Source: JAAZHK01 sp964536075
GTDB taxonomy: Bacteria; Bacillota_I; Bacilli_A; RF39; UBA660
Length of the DNA stretch: 19,364 nt
NCBI GenBank assembly: GCA_964536075.1
Contig: CAZHWO010000015.1
Span: 1-19,364 of the forward strand
Direction of reading: 5' to 3'
Shown here: in pieces, positions 6,669 to 15,173 of the stretch
How the letters are laid out: each line of letters starts with the position of its first letter
Position numbering within the stretch: the first letter of the stretch is position 1
The notes under the pieces: generated by a model
Database searches by the model: none
Told to the model about the DNA's origin: nothing
Seen by the model: the letters and a program-made list of their open reading frames with translations, nothing else
Translations under genes and position numbers: made by a program

Positions 6669-6712
6669 TCATTTCCCTTAAATTATCAATTAGATTGACA
6701 GTATTTTTACAG

Positions 6713-7240
6713 CTAATCCTCCAAAGTCTTAGCAATTAAATGATTTAATAATTCAACTAATTCTTTTTTTTCTGACAAAAGCGATTGATCTTCAGCTATC
6801 ATAATTATTGCTCCATCACAATCACCATTAATAATAATTGGAGATATATAGAAATAGCCTTTAAATTCTTTATTTTCAAACAAACTTTTCGTTTCATATT
6901 GTTCACTTTCATATACTTTTCTTTTTTCAATTACATTTAATATTTCCTTAGTTATTACCTCATTAACTAAATCTTTATATTGATTATCGTTAAAAATTAA
7001 TTTTTCATTATCTGTTATAAATAAAGGTAACCTAATTTGATCATAAAATACAGAAAAATAAATCTCTAGTTCCGCTGATACCCCTTTAACAGGAAAATAT
7101 TTTTTTAAAATTATTTTCTCATCTTCTAAAAACATCTCTAAATATTGCTCCGATTTTAATCTAAGTATCTTTCTTATCTCTTTTGGAATAACAATTCTTC
7201 CAAGTTCATCTATTTTTCTTATCATACCTGTTGATTTCAT
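6713..7240 (-). CDS. spoVT: Stage V sporulation transcription regulator SpoVT
   Basis: 175 aa (B. subtilis SpoVT is 178). Residues 1-48 form an AbrB/SpoVT swapped-hairpin DNA-binding domain: STGMIRKIDELGRIVIPKEIRK, then an LEMFLEDEKIILKKY segment. Residues from about 55 to the end form a GAF-like domain. The two-domain layout distinguishes SpoVT from AbrB, which lacks the GAF part. In B. subtilis it tunes sigma-G-dependent gene expression in the forespore. Location downstream of pth-mfd matches the B. subtilis spoVC-mfd-spoVT order, with one extra unknown gene inserted. Start ATG with GTGAGGA upstream. No clear terminator follows. Confidence 0.93.
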   Translation of the reverse strand: MKSTGMIRKIDELGRIVIPKEIRKILRLKSEQYLEMFLEDEKIILKKYFPVKGVSAELEIYFSVFYDQIRLPLFITDNEKLIFNDNQYKDLVNEVITKEILNVIEKRKVYESEQYETKSLFENKEFKGYFYISPIIINGDCDGAIIMIAEDQSLLSEKKELVELLNHLIAKTLED

Positions 7241-7278
7241 TTAAATCCTCACTTTCCACTACAATTAATTTGCCAAAA

Positions 7279-7284
7279 ATTATA
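7279..7284 (-). promoter_or_regulatory. Candidate -10 element for spoVT
   Basis: TATAAT 39 nt upstream of the spoVT ATG. No good -35 at 16-18 nt, since the position falls in the preceding terminator. An overlapping CATAATT resembles the sigma-G -10, and spoVT is sigma-G-dependent in B. subtilis, but the -35 does not settle it. Confidence 0.3.
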
Positions 7285-7296
7285 ACAATTATGCAC

Positions 7297-7327
7297 ATAT
7301 AAAAAGGAAATCATCTGATTTCCTTTT
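7297..7327 (-). terminator. Rho-independent terminator of the 185-aa gene
   Basis: A perfect 12-bp inverted repeat AAAAGGAAATCA / TGATTTCCTTTT (7302-7327) followed on the minus strand by further T/A. It starts 5 nt past the stop of the gene at 7332. Confidence 0.85.
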
Positions 7328-7331
7328 ATTA

Positions 7332-7889
7332 TTATTTTATTAAAACTTTACTTTTTATTAAACTAATTTTGTTCAAGTTAATAGTAGCATTATTTCGGAG
7401 TGTTTCATTCCTATTTTTAAATGTATTAGTAATTTTATCGACAAAATTTGGCAAAAAATTGCTTAATACGTATTTTTTTGCTCTGTTATTAAATTTATAA
7501 TCACAAGTAATATCCGTAATTATACCACTTAAATTTAGAGCAATAGTCCTTTTATCAGCTTTAGCTTGATCATCAATTTTAGCTATATATCTCGGTAGTC
7601 GGTTATTTTCTAAGGTCACTTCATTTATATAGTCTCTTAACGCCTTCTGACGATCAATAATTAATCTTTGAACTATCTTTTTAATAGTAATTTCGCAAGC
7701 TGCAAATGAACATGTTAGATGATCATCCATATTTTTTAGTTTTGTATCAATAGCCTCAATTTCTCCGCTTATCAACTGATCTATTGTTAAAGATAGACTC
7801 TCACTATTATTTTCCAAATCAATTGAAAGAGCCCTAATCACTATAGCTAAACTTTTTTCTTCTATTTCCTGCTTAATTCCCTTTTCCAC
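7332..7889 (-). CDS. Hypothetical protein, 185 aa, between mfd and spoVT
   Basis: Not recognised. The chain appears mostly helical, soluble and near neutral to basic, with no signal peptide or membrane segment. An acidic N-terminal third (residues about 1-57) is rich in Leu/Ile/Glu/Ser; the C-terminal part is Asn/Lys-rich (for example FKNRNETLRNNATINLNK). Three Cys (about residues 60, 65 and 129) do not form an obvious metal motif. Start GTG (7887-7889) preceded by AAAGGGTG at suitable spacing. It is a one-gene unit, with a strong promoter at 7918-7946 and a perfect terminator at 7302-7327. It sits inside the otherwise conserved mfd-spoVT pair, so a sporulation or DNA-repair link is possible but unproven. 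Confidence 0.75.
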   Translation of the reverse strand: MEKGIKQEIEEKSLAIVIRALSIDLENNSESLSLTIDQLISGEIEAIDTKLKNMDDHLTCSFAACEITIKKIVQRLIIDRQKALRDYINEVTLENNRLPRYIAKIDDQAKADKRTIALNLSGIITDITCDYKFNNRAKKYVLSNFLPNFVDKITNTFKNRNETLRNNATINLNKISLIKSKVLIK

Positions 7890-7917
7890 TGCTTACACCC
7901 TTTTCTACTATATTAAT

Positions 7918-7946
7918 AAAATATCAGGAAAGCTCTCCTAAGTCAA
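7918..7946 (-). promoter_or_regulatory. Promoter of the 185-aa gene with quasi-palindromic spacer
   Basis: -35 TTGACT (7941-7946), 17-nt spacer, extended TGA and -10 TATTTT (7918-7923). The spacer holds AGGAGAGCTTTCCT (7926-7939), a 14-bp near-palindrome with a single G-T mismatch pair. It could be an operator or a weak terminator stem for mfd. Confidence 0.6.
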
Positions 7947-7949
7947 GTT

Positions 7950-10900
7950 TTAAAAGGGCTTGTTCTTCAATAAAACATTTAATAATTCAACTAAAATAAA
8001 AATATAATGTTTATCTAACTGCGGTAAATCTAATATAATATGAATTGTTTCATCACGATAATTAAATCTAAAAAAGTTAGATATTTTGAAAGAATCAATA
8101 AATAATTGTTCACCATCTATATGACTAGATAGATCTTTTGGTAAAACTAGTTCAATATATTTCTTTGTTTGAACAATTTTATCAATATTTAACTTTTGAG
8201 CAAGTTTTTCAAACCATTCAGTATACATATAAATAAGAACCTTATCATCAAATTTACCATAACGATCTTCTAGTTCGCTCTGAACATTTATTAATTGTTC
8301 ATAGGAATCAATTGTGTTTATTAATTTATGAATTTCCAATTTTACTTCCGTATCCGAAACATAGTCATCATTAATATGGGTATCAACATTTAATAGTATA
8401 CCATTATCATTTTCCTCTTCAGGTGATTCAATACCTTTTAATCTACTTACCTCTCTATTTAATATTTTTAAATATAAATCAATCCCTACACTATCAATAA
8501 ATCCCGCTTGTTCACTACCTAAAATATCACCCGCTCCCCGAATTGATAAATCGCGACTAGCTATAGCAAACCCACTACCTAGCTCCGTAAAATCTTGAAT
8601 TACTCGTAATCTTTTTTGAGCCGTATCATTAAGTATTTTAAAAGGTTTATACATTAAATAACAATAAGCTATACGATTACTTCGTCCAACTCGACCGCGA
8701 ATTTGATATAGTTGACTAAGGCCAAAATAATCAGCATCTATAATTATTAAAGTATTAACATTAGAAATATCAATTCCATTTTCAATAATGGTTGTACAGA
8801 CCATGATATCGTATTCACCATTTATAAAAGCAAGCATTTTTTCTTCCAATTCGTTCTTAGGCATTTTACCATGAACAAAAGTTATTCTAGCTTCAGGGAC
8901 CAGCTCTTTAAGATCATTCACTTTATCGACAATACGATCTACGCGGTTATATAGCATAAATACTTGCCCATTTCTAGATAATTCTTTGTAGATAGCATCT
9001 TTAATAATAATTTTATTTTCTTCTATTACATAAGTTTGAACTGGATATCTATTAACTGGTGGAGTTTCCATTAAAGATAAACTTTTTAAACCGGTTAGAG
9101 ATAATTGTAAAGTTCTAGGAATAGGAGTAGCTGTTAAAGTTAAAACGTCGATATTTGCTTTATATTGTTTAATTTTTTCCTTGTGCATAACACCAAATCG
9201 TTGTTCCTCATCAATTATTAATAATCCTAAATCATAAGGTAAAACGTCATCACTTAATATGCGATGAGTTCCGATTAAAAAATCAATTTTTCCGCTTTTA
9301 AAATCCTCTAAAACACGTTTAGTATCTTTAATACTAATAAACCGGTTTAAGACCTCAATTCTTATAGGAAAGTTTTTAAATCTTTCTTTGGCATTAACAT
9401 ATTGTTGCTTAGATAAAATAGTCGTGGGACATAAATAAAGTACTTGTTTAGAATCCATTATTGCTTTAAAAGCAGCCCTAAAGGCTACTTCCGTTTTGCC
9501 ATAACCAACATCACCACATAATAAACGATCCATTGGAACTGATAGCTCCATATCCTTTTTTATATCTTTAATTGCCGCTAACTGATCAGGAGTTTCTTCA
9601 TAAATAAATTCTTGTTCAAACTGTTTTTGAAAAGTCGTATCTAAAGAAAAAGCAAAACCGGTTACCGATTGTCTTTCTGCATATATTTTTATTAACTTGT
9701 CGGCAATATCCTTAATCTTGTTTTTGATTCTATTTTTAGTTTTTTCCCATTCTAAGCTATTTAATTTATTTATTTTGGGAACGATTCCCTCTTTTGCCGA
9801 AAATTTATGCAGTAAATCAATTCTTTCTACTGGAACATATAGTTTATCTTTACCTAAATATAATACTTCCAAATAGTCTTTAATAATATCATCATTTTTT
9901 AAAGAACGTATACCATTATAAATACCAATTCCATGAGCATTATGCACAACATAATCACCAATTGCTAACTTATTTAAATCTTTTATTCGGCTTGCATGTT
10001 TAAAATTATAACTAATCTTCGGGGGATTAGTATTCATATTAAAAATATTTTTTTCTGCAATAACAATTAAATTTTCATATTCAAATCCATCATTAATAGT
10101 CTTAAGTATTAAATTAACACATCCTGGAATCATTTTTTCTTTAATTACTTCATAAGGAACGTTTAATATATTGCTAATCTTTTTAATATTTGATTCCTCT
10201 AAACAGATAATAATTAGCTTATTTTCTTTCAACTTATTCTTTAAATACTTATTAAACAAATCCATATTTTCCTTAAAATCCGGGACTTGAGAGGAACTAT
10301 ATCTTGTTACTTTCTTATCAACAGATAAATTATTTATCGAAAAAAAGTTGCCTATTTTCTTAGGTTTAATTGCCGATAGTTCAAACATATATTGACCAAA
10401 AAATTTTCCATCTTTTTCCTTTTGATAAGAAGTGATCTCACTTTGAAGTATATTATTATTAAGCATCAACTGATTATAATCTTTGAAGACTGTATAATGA
10501 TTATCTAAATAATCCTCTAAAGAACAAAGTTTTTCATTAAATAATGATAATTCCTTTTGTTTAGCATCTATTATTTCGTTATCTTTTAACAAAAATTCTG
10601 TAAACGGATATATAACTACTTCATCTTGCGTAGAGATAGTTCGTTGATTATTGACATTAAACAATTTTAAATTTTCAATATTGTCTCCAAAGAATTCTAT
10701 TCTAATAGGATATTCCATTTCCAGAGGAAAAACATCCAAAATAAAACCCCTGACAGCAAATTCACCAGTTTGGGTTACAAAACTCTCGCGTTTATAACCA
10801 ATGGATAATAATCTTTCACGCAATAGATCCATACTTATATTCTGGTTTGCTTTTAGTGTAATAATTTTTTCTTTATATATTAATGGATCAGGTAAAAACC

Positions 10901-11237
10901 TTAAATAACCAGTTAGATGGGTAACTACTATTTTATTGCCATAATTAATTAAATTATTCAAAGTATCTAAGCGAATTAACTTTAAATCGGGACTAATAGC
11001 TATAGCCTCGCTTGTCAAGAAGTCATCCATTGGAAAAAGTAAGGTTTCATTTGTGTAATTTTTTAAGGAATTGAATAGTTTGTTAGCCTCAAAAAAATCA
11101 TTAACAACGACCAAAACACTTTCTTGCTTTTGCAGCAATAAATTATATAAATAAACACAAAAAAGCTCATCAGTTAGGCCCGCTACCCTGATGGTTTCCT
11201 TTTCTTTAACTGAAAATATTTGGCTGAAAAAATTCAT
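7950..11237 (-). CDS. mfd: Transcription-repair coupling factor
   Basis: 1095 aa from the chosen start (1101 aa from the upstream ATG); the family is usually 1130-1180 aa, so slightly short. Using 1101-aa numbering: UvrB-homology region with TGEFAVRGFILDVFP (about 163-177); RNA polymerase interaction CarD-like domain starting LAIGDYVVHNAHGIGIYNG (about 430-448); SF2 translocase with Walker A GDVGYGKTE (581-589), DEEQ (682-685) and TATPIPRTL (708-716); the TRG region around FMLYNRVDRI; and a C-terminal regulatory domain. It removes stalled RNA polymerase and recruits UvrA. Start ATG 11235-11237 is preferred because GGTGAT lies just upstream, resembling the pth start, whereas the ATG at 11253-11255 overlaps pth and has no Shine-Dalgarno. 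It is the last gene of the dnaX operon and is adjacent to pth as in B. subtilis. Confidence 0.97.
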   Translation of the reverse strand: MNFFSQIFSVKEKETIRVAGLTDELFCVYLYNLLLQKQESVLVVVNDFFEANKLFNSLKNYTNETLLFPMDDFLTSEAIAISPDLKLIRLDTLNNLINYGNKIVVTHLTGYLRFLPDPLIYKEKIITLKANQNISMDLLRERLLSIGYKRESFVTQTGEFAVRGFILDVFPLEMEYPIRIEFFGDNIENLKLFNVNNQRTISTQDEVVIYPFTEFLLKDNEIIDAKQKELSLFNEKLCSLEDYLDNHYTVFKDYNQLMLNNNILQSEITSYQKEKDGKFFGQYMFELSAIKPKKIGNFFSINNLSVDKKVTRYSSSQVPDFKENMDLFNKYLKNKLKENKLIIICLEESNIKKISNILNVPYEVIKEKMIPGCVNLILKTINDGFEYENLIVIAEKNIFNMNTNPPKISYNFKHASRIKDLNKLAIGDYVVHNAHGIGIYNGIRSLKNDDIIKDYLEVLYLGKDKLYVPVERIDLLHKFSAKEGIVPKINKLNSLEWEKTKNRIKNKIKDIADKLIKIYAERQSVTGFAFSLDTTFQKQFEQEFIYEETPDQLAAIKDIKKDMELSVPMDRLLCGDVGYGKTEVAFRAAFKAIMDSKQVLYLCPTTILSKQQYVNAKERFKNFPIRIEVLNRFISIKDTKRVLEDFKSGKIDFLIGTHRILSDDVLPYDLGLLIIDEEQRFGVMHKEKIKQYKANIDVLTLTATPIPRTLQLSLTGLKSLSLMETPPVNRYPVQTYVIEENKIIIKDAIYKELSRNGQVFMLYNRVDRIVDKVNDLKELVPEARITFVHGKMPKNELEEKMLAFINGEYDIMVCTTIIENGIDISNVNTLIIIDADYFGLSQLYQIRGRVGRSNRIAYCYLMYKPFKILNDTAQKRLRVIQDFTELGSGFAIASRDLSIRGAGDILGSEQAGFIDSVGIDLYLKILNREVSRLKGIESPEEENDNGILLNVDTHINDDYVSDTEVKLEIHKLINTIDSYEQLINVQSELEDRYGKFDDKVLIYMYTEWFEKLAQKLNIDKIVQTKKYIELVLPKDLSSHIDGEQLFIDSFKISNFFRFNYRDETIHIILDLPQLDKHYIFILVELLNVLLKNKPF

Positions 11238-11247
11238 CTTATCACCA

Positions 11248-11814
11248 TTATTCATTTTTCATATTATATTTACTCATTGCCTTTTCAAAATCGTCGGTAA
11301 CAAAAAAATCTAATATCTCATTAATGATAGGAATCATTAATGAGACTTTATGCTTTTCTTCTATGGAAAATTTACCTAAAACGTAATCCTTTGTATCAAT
11401 ACTTTTATCATTAGAAATTCCGATTTTCAATCTCTTATACTCATTAGTCTTTAATACTTCTTCAATACTCTTTAAGCCATTGTGACCAGCACTACTTCCT
11501 CGAGCTTTAAGCTTAAAATAACCAAAATGAATATCTAAATCATCATGAATTATTATTAAGTCGGATAAATTAATTTTAAAGTAATTAATATACTTAATAA
11601 TTGGTAAACCAGATAAATTCATAAAAGATAATGGCTTTAATAAAATAATTTCCTCTTTATTTAGCTTAAACCTCCCATAAAGACCGTTAAACTTTTTCTT
11701 ATTAATCTTAACATTGTTCTTTAAAGCATATTGGTCTATAAAATAATAACCAACATTATGTCTAGTACCTTCATATTCTTTCCCTGGATTACCTAGACCC
11801 ACTATTAATTTCAT
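11248..11814 (-). CDS. pth: Peptidyl-tRNA hydrolase
   Basis: 188 aa, typical. GLGNPGKEYEGTRHNVG contains Asn9 and catalytic His19; FMNLSG supplies Asn66; HDDLDI supplies Asp92; SSAGHNGLKSI supplies Asn112. These are the conserved substrate-binding and catalytic residues of bacterial Pth. It releases tRNA from prematurely dropped peptidyl-tRNA. The B. subtilis orthologue is SpoVC and lies next to mfd, as here. ATG with GGGAAGTGAT upstream; 4 nt after rsmI and 10 nt before mfd, so it is inside the operon. Confidence 0.97.
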   Translation of the reverse strand: MKLIVGLGNPGKEYEGTRHNVGYYFIDQYALKNNVKINKKKFNGLYGRFKLNKEEIILLKPLSFMNLSGLPIIKYINYFKINLSDLIIIHDDLDIHFGYFKLKARGSSAGHNGLKSIEEVLKTNEYKRLKIGISNDKSIDTKDYVLGKFSIEEKHKVSLMIPIINEILDFFVTDDFEKAMSKYNMKNE

Positions 11815-11818
11815 CTTA

Positions 11819-12646
11819 TCACTTCCCTAAATATTTTTTATAAAGCTCTGATTTAGATATATCACATTCTTTGGCCACCTGCTTCATAGCTTCCTTTTTA
11901 TCTAAACCAAGAGCTATATAATAATCAAGTAACTTTATTGGATCTTTTATTGGTATCTGTTCACTTCCAGAAACAATAATAACAAATTCTCCCCGTGGTT
12001 CACTAATTTCTTTTTTTATATTTTCCACATTACCACGATAAATCTCTTCAAATTTTTTTGATATTTCCCGGCTTACGCTTATATATCGATCACCTAAAAC
12101 TTTGAAAATAGTATCCAACGTTTCTAAAATACGATGCGGAGCTTCATAAAAAATTAAAGTATACGGCAGATTTTTTAGTTCCCACAATTCTTTTTCTTTC
12201 TTTAACCTTTTAGGCGACAAAAAACCATAAAAAAGAAAATGCGCAGTATCTATACCAGAAGTAATTAATGCTGGTACAAAAGCTGTCGGTCCAGGAATAG
12301 CTATTACATTATAACCATTATTAATCACTTCAGCAACTATTTTATATCCTGGATCACTTATAATTGGGGTTCCTCGATCACTAACAATACCAATATTCAT
12401 GTTATTTTGTAAGGCTTCTACAACCTTGTATTTTACCTTATCTTCATTATAATTATGGGCGCTGATTAATTTCTTCTTTATTTTTAATTTAGATAATAAT
12501 TCACTAGTTATACGAGTATCCTCACAAAAAAGAATATCAACTAATTTAATCGTTTCTATTATCCTAGGCGATAAATCACCCATATTACCTATAGGAGTAG
12601 GTATTAAATATAAACTACTTTTGCCATCAAAACTTTTTTGACTCAT
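11819..12646 (-). CDS. rsmI: 16S rRNA (cytidine1402-2'-O)-methyltransferase
   Basis: 275 aa. A tetrapyrrole-methylase-fold SAM enzyme: YLIPTPIGNMGDLSPR at the N-terminus, FCEDTR, SDRGTPIISDPG, IPGPTAFVPAL, and FYEAPHRI are all RsmI/YabC hallmarks. The C-terminal KKEAMKQVAKE segment is the small helical domain. It methylates the 2'-OH of C1402 in the 16S decoding centre. Its ATG follows the trmN6 stop directly (TAAATG), with AGGTGAT inside the end of trmN6 as Shine-Dalgarno. In B. subtilis yazA lies between trmN6 and rsmI; that gene is absent here. Confidence 0.96.
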   Translation of the reverse strand: MSQKSFDGKSSLYLIPTPIGNMGDLSPRIIETIKLVDILFCEDTRITSELLSKLKIKKKLISAHNYNEDKVKYKVVEALQNNMNIGIVSDRGTPIISDPGYKIVAEVINNGYNVIAIPGPTAFVPALITSGIDTAHFLFYGFLSPKRLKKEKELWELKNLPYTLIFYEAPHRILETLDTIFKVLGDRYISVSREISKKFEEIYRGNVENIKKEISEPRGEFVIIVSGSEQIPIKDPIKLLDYYIALGLDKKEAMKQVAKECDISKSELYKKYLGK

Positions 12647-13375
12647 TTATTCATCACCTTCAAAAATTTTCTTAACCTCATTTGTATAGCTATCATCATT
12701 TTCATGAACATATAAAGGAGACATTATTTTCAAACCAATTCGGCCGTTTTTGGTAGCTTCTATTAAAACAAGATTAGATTCTTGGTCTTTTTTCGGATAA
12801 ACAAAACGAATCTTCTTAGGCATCAAGTTATTTTCCGTTAAGAGCTTTATTATATCAATAAAACGGTCTGTTCGATGAATTAAAGCAAAATTACCACCAT
12901 TTTTTAATAAATAACTAGCCTGTTTAATTATATCCGCTAATGTAACTTTTACCTCATGGCGAGCAATTGTTTTATGAATATCAGCATTATAAATAGTCTT
13001 TTCTCCTATTTTAAAATACGGAGGATTACAAATAACCACATCAAACGTGTCACTGTTATAAAAATTTCTTAAGTTTTTAATATCTAAATTTCTAATATTT
13101 ATTTGTTCTGATAAGCCATTTAATTTAACAGATTTCTGGGCTAAACACGTTATCTCTTCTTGTATTTCTATTCCCACAATCGTTGCTTTAGTTCTTTTAG
13201 AAAGAAATAATGGAATAGGAGCATTACCAGTACCCAAATCAATTATTAACTTTGTCTTTTTATTAATACTCACAAAATTAGCTAACAAGACAGCATCTAG
13301 GGAAAATAAAAACCATTTATTGTTTTGATAAATTTTCAATTCTTTATAATTTAGCAAATCATTTATTACTTCCAC
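12647..13375 (-). CDS. trmN6: tRNA1(Val) (adenine37-N6)-methyltransferase-like (YabB)
   Basis: 242 aa. A Rossmann SAM-methyltransferase with motif I IIDLGTGNAPIP (about 44-55) and the N6-adenine catalytic motif NPPY (117-120), followed by FKIGEKTIYN as in the YabB/YfiC family. The N-terminal LKIYQNNKWFLFSLDAVLLANF matches the family signature for target recognition. Starts at GTG (13373-13375) with AGAGGA 7 nt upstream, overlapping ricT by 17 nt. Position after ricT agrees with B. subtilis, except that yabA is missing between them. Methylation of A37 in tRNA1(Val) is known for E. coli YfiC; the exact tRNA target here is inferred. Confidence 0.9.
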   Translation of the reverse strand: MEVINDLLNYKELKIYQNNKWFLFSLDAVLLANFVSINKKTKLIIDLGTGNAPIPLFLSKRTKATIVGIEIQEEITCLAQKSVKLNGLSEQINIRNLDIKNLRNFYNSDTFDVVICNPPYFKIGEKTIYNADIHKTIARHEVKVTLADIIKQASYLLKNGGNFALIHRTDRFIDIIKLLTENNLMPKKIRFVYPKKDQESNLVLIEATKNGRIGLKIMSPLYVHENDDSYTNEVKKIFEGDE

Positions 13376-14162
13376 TTTTTTCCTCTTTTACTGACACCAA
13401 TGTTTTATCTGATAGTTCAACCATGTATGATCGTTTAAAAATATTAACATCAACTATTCGGCCTTTTCCATAAGGAGTTTCTGTGACTGTTCCTACGTCT
13501 TTCATTCCTTGTTTTAACTCCGTGTAAAGATTATCCTCATAATTAAGACAACATAACAATCGACCACATGAACCATTAATTTTTGAAGGATTTAATGCAA
13601 TATATTGATTCTTAGCCATATTAATAGAAACAGAATCAAAGTCTGTTAAAAAACTGTTACAACATAGAAATCGGCCACACGGTCCAATACCACCTACTTC
13701 TTTAGCTTTGTCCCTAACCCCTATTTGTCTTAGCTCAATTCGAGTCCGATAAACTTGAGCAAGCTTCTTTGCTAACTCACGAAAGTCAACACGATTATCT
13801 GCTACAAAGGTAATAAAAAGCTGATTTCTATCAAAAGTAAAAGAAGCATCAATTATTCGCATATCCAAATTAAAGTTCTCAGCATATCTCTTTGCATCTT
13901 CAAAAGCTTTCTTAGCTTCTTTTTGGTTATTATTATATTGTTCAATATCCTTCTTATCAGCTCTTCTTAGAACTTTTTTGATAGGTAAAAACAATTTTTC
14001 TTCTTCTATTTTAATATTAGGGATCTTAACAAAACCAAAAGAAGTCCCTTTATCAGTCTCAACAATAACTTTATCTTCCTCAGTTAATTCCAACTTTGAA
14101 GGATCAAAGTAATAAACTCGACCATTTTCTTTAAAAACTATTCCAACAACATTATATTTCAT
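13359..14162 (-). CDS. ricT: PSP1-domain protein RicT (YaaT), RNase Y regulator
   Basis: 267 aa (B. subtilis YaaT about 275). The PSP1 region includes VETDKGTSFGFV, RADKKDIEQYNNN and FTFDRNQLFITFVADNRVDFRELAKKL split across the middle. The cysteine clusters GPCGRFLCC and GSCGRLLCC are typical of RicT, which with RicA and RicF forms the Fe-S-containing Y-complex that directs RNase Y and affects sporulation, competence and biofilm in B. subtilis. The start ATG at 14160-14162 is chosen because GGAGG lies about 8 nt upstream; a TTG 15 nt further up has the Shine-Dalgarno within its own codons. The gene overlaps holB by 11 nt and trmN6 by 17 nt. RicA and RicF are not in this window. Confidence 0.94.
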   Translation of the reverse strand: MKYNVVGIVFKENGRVYYFDPSKLELTEEDKVIVETDKGTSFGFVKIPNIKIEEEKLFLPIKKVLRRADKKDIEQYNNNQKEAKKAFEDAKRYAENFNLDMRIIDASFTFDRNQLFITFVADNRVDFRELAKKLAQVYRTRIELRQIGVRDKAKEVGGIGPCGRFLCCNSFLTDFDSVSINMAKNQYIALNPSKINGSCGRLLCCLNYEDNLYTELKQGMKDVGTVTETPYGKGRIVDVNIFKRSYMVELSDKTLVSVKEEKSGSNK

Positions 14163-14955
14163 TATCTGTACCTCCAATTAAGTCAATTATTAACTTGTCT
14201 AATAATAAACTTAAATTGACATTACTCTTAAGTAATTTCTTACAATTTAAACATATCTCTAATTTATTCAACAAATTATAATTTCCTTTTTCAAACTGAC
14301 TATATAATATTTTAAACAAGGTTTCATAGGTGTTTTCGACTTCTTCTTTTATTAAAAATTTATTTCTAATATCTAAAGGAAGATAACCAATTGACCTAAT
14401 TTTATAGTTATTTAAAATATCCAAAAAATCATAAATTTTTTTACTTACTTCTATTTGTTCTTCATCATTCTCTTCTTTAAATATTTTAATAATTTGACAA
14501 CGCGATAAGATAGTTGGAATAACTTGAAAGCGATTATTAACAATTAGTATAGCATGTACACCTTTAGGAGGTTCCTCTAGAAATTTTAAAATTGTATTAG
14601 CCGCTGATGAAGTCAACTTATCAGCATCTTTTATAATATATAATCTATTGACTCCATGGCTAGAAGTAGTTTGAAACTTTTTTTGTAAGTCTAATAGTTG
14701 TTCCTTTTTTATCCACATTCCTTCAGCTTCAATTATCTCTAAATCATCAAAAATATTGTTATCTATTAATGTGCACATAGAACATTTATTACAATTTTCT
14801 TCATATTCCTTGCAAAAAAAAGATTTAATAATCTTATTTAAAATAAAATCAAAATTACTACAACTATTTTTTTCAATCAAATATGCATGTGATACGAATT
14901 CATCTGCCAAAAAATTATGCAACAAATTCTCTAAATCTTTTTGTTTTGCTGACAT
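14152..14955 (-). CDS. holB: DNA polymerase III, delta' subunit
   Basis: 267 aa from ATG 14953-14955. A clamp-loader AAA+ protein without a usable Walker A, as expected for delta'. A zinc module is formed by Cys48, Cys55, Cys58 and Cys61 (C-x6-C-x2-C-x2-C). RLYIIKDADKLT replaces the DEVH box, LKFLEEPPKG is the sensor-proximal motif, and ILSRCQ supplies the conserved SRC arginine finger. It works with DnaX (encoded upstream in the same operon) and delta to load the beta clamp. A GTG 9 nt upstream would be only 1 nt from the AGAGGA Shine-Dalgarno, so the ATG is preferred. tmk, common upstream of holB, is absent here; bofA is the neighbour instead. Confidence 0.92.
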   Translation of the reverse strand: MSAKQKDLENLLHNFLADEFVSHAYLIEKNSCSNFDFILNKIIKSFFCKEYEENCNKCSMCTLIDNNIFDDLEIIEAEGMWIKKEQLLDLQKKFQTTSSHGVNRLYIIKDADKLTSSAANTILKFLEEPPKGVHAILIVNNRFQVIPTILSRCQIIKIFKEENDEEQIEVSKKIYDFLDILNNYKIRSIGYLPLDIRNKFLIKEEVENTYETLFKILYSQFEKGNYNLLNKLEICLNCKKLLKSNVNLSLLLDKLIIDLIGGTDNEI

Positions 14956-14973
14956 CCATATCACATCCTCTTT

Positions 14974-15159
14974 TTAATATATTATAATATTTATTAATAC
15001 CAAAGACAACAACCCAGGAAAACCAAGGACAGTTACTATTGGAACGGTTATATAATTTATGGGAATAATGTAGCCCAAAGGGGAAAGTAAAATGTTATAA
15101 CCATACAAGATAAATACTGCTAATAATATTTTTTTTAGCACTTTAAATATTTTTTTCAT
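14974..15159 (-). CDS. bofA: Pro-sigma-K processing inhibitor BofA family, short
   Basis: 61 aa (B. subtilis BofA is 87). One hydrophobic segment (about 10-28) and a second hydrophobic C-terminal region (about 35-60) with PINYITVPIVTVLGFPGLLSL split by a turn; the P-x-N-x-x-T and LG-x-PG signatures match the BofA C-terminus. BofA is a membrane protein that holds the SpoIVFB protease inactive until late sporulation. It follows recR, as in B. subtilis (recR-yaaL-bofA), with yaaL lost. Start ATG with GGAGGAACT upstream. The first BofA membrane segment appears to be missing, so the protein is trimmed to the core. Confidence 0.82.
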   Translation of the reverse strand: MKKIFKVLKKILLAVFILYGYNILLSPLGYIIPINYITVPIVTVLGFPGLLSLVLINIIIY

Positions 15160-15173
15160 AGTTCCTCCAACAA

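Noticed and set aside
6630..6712. Protein-like frame after the spoVT stop (reads ...NLIDNLREMINSEDHYDII...)
   Set aside because: SpoVT already has normal length, the frame has no Shine-Dalgarno-linked start of useful length, and it overlaps a likely promoter.
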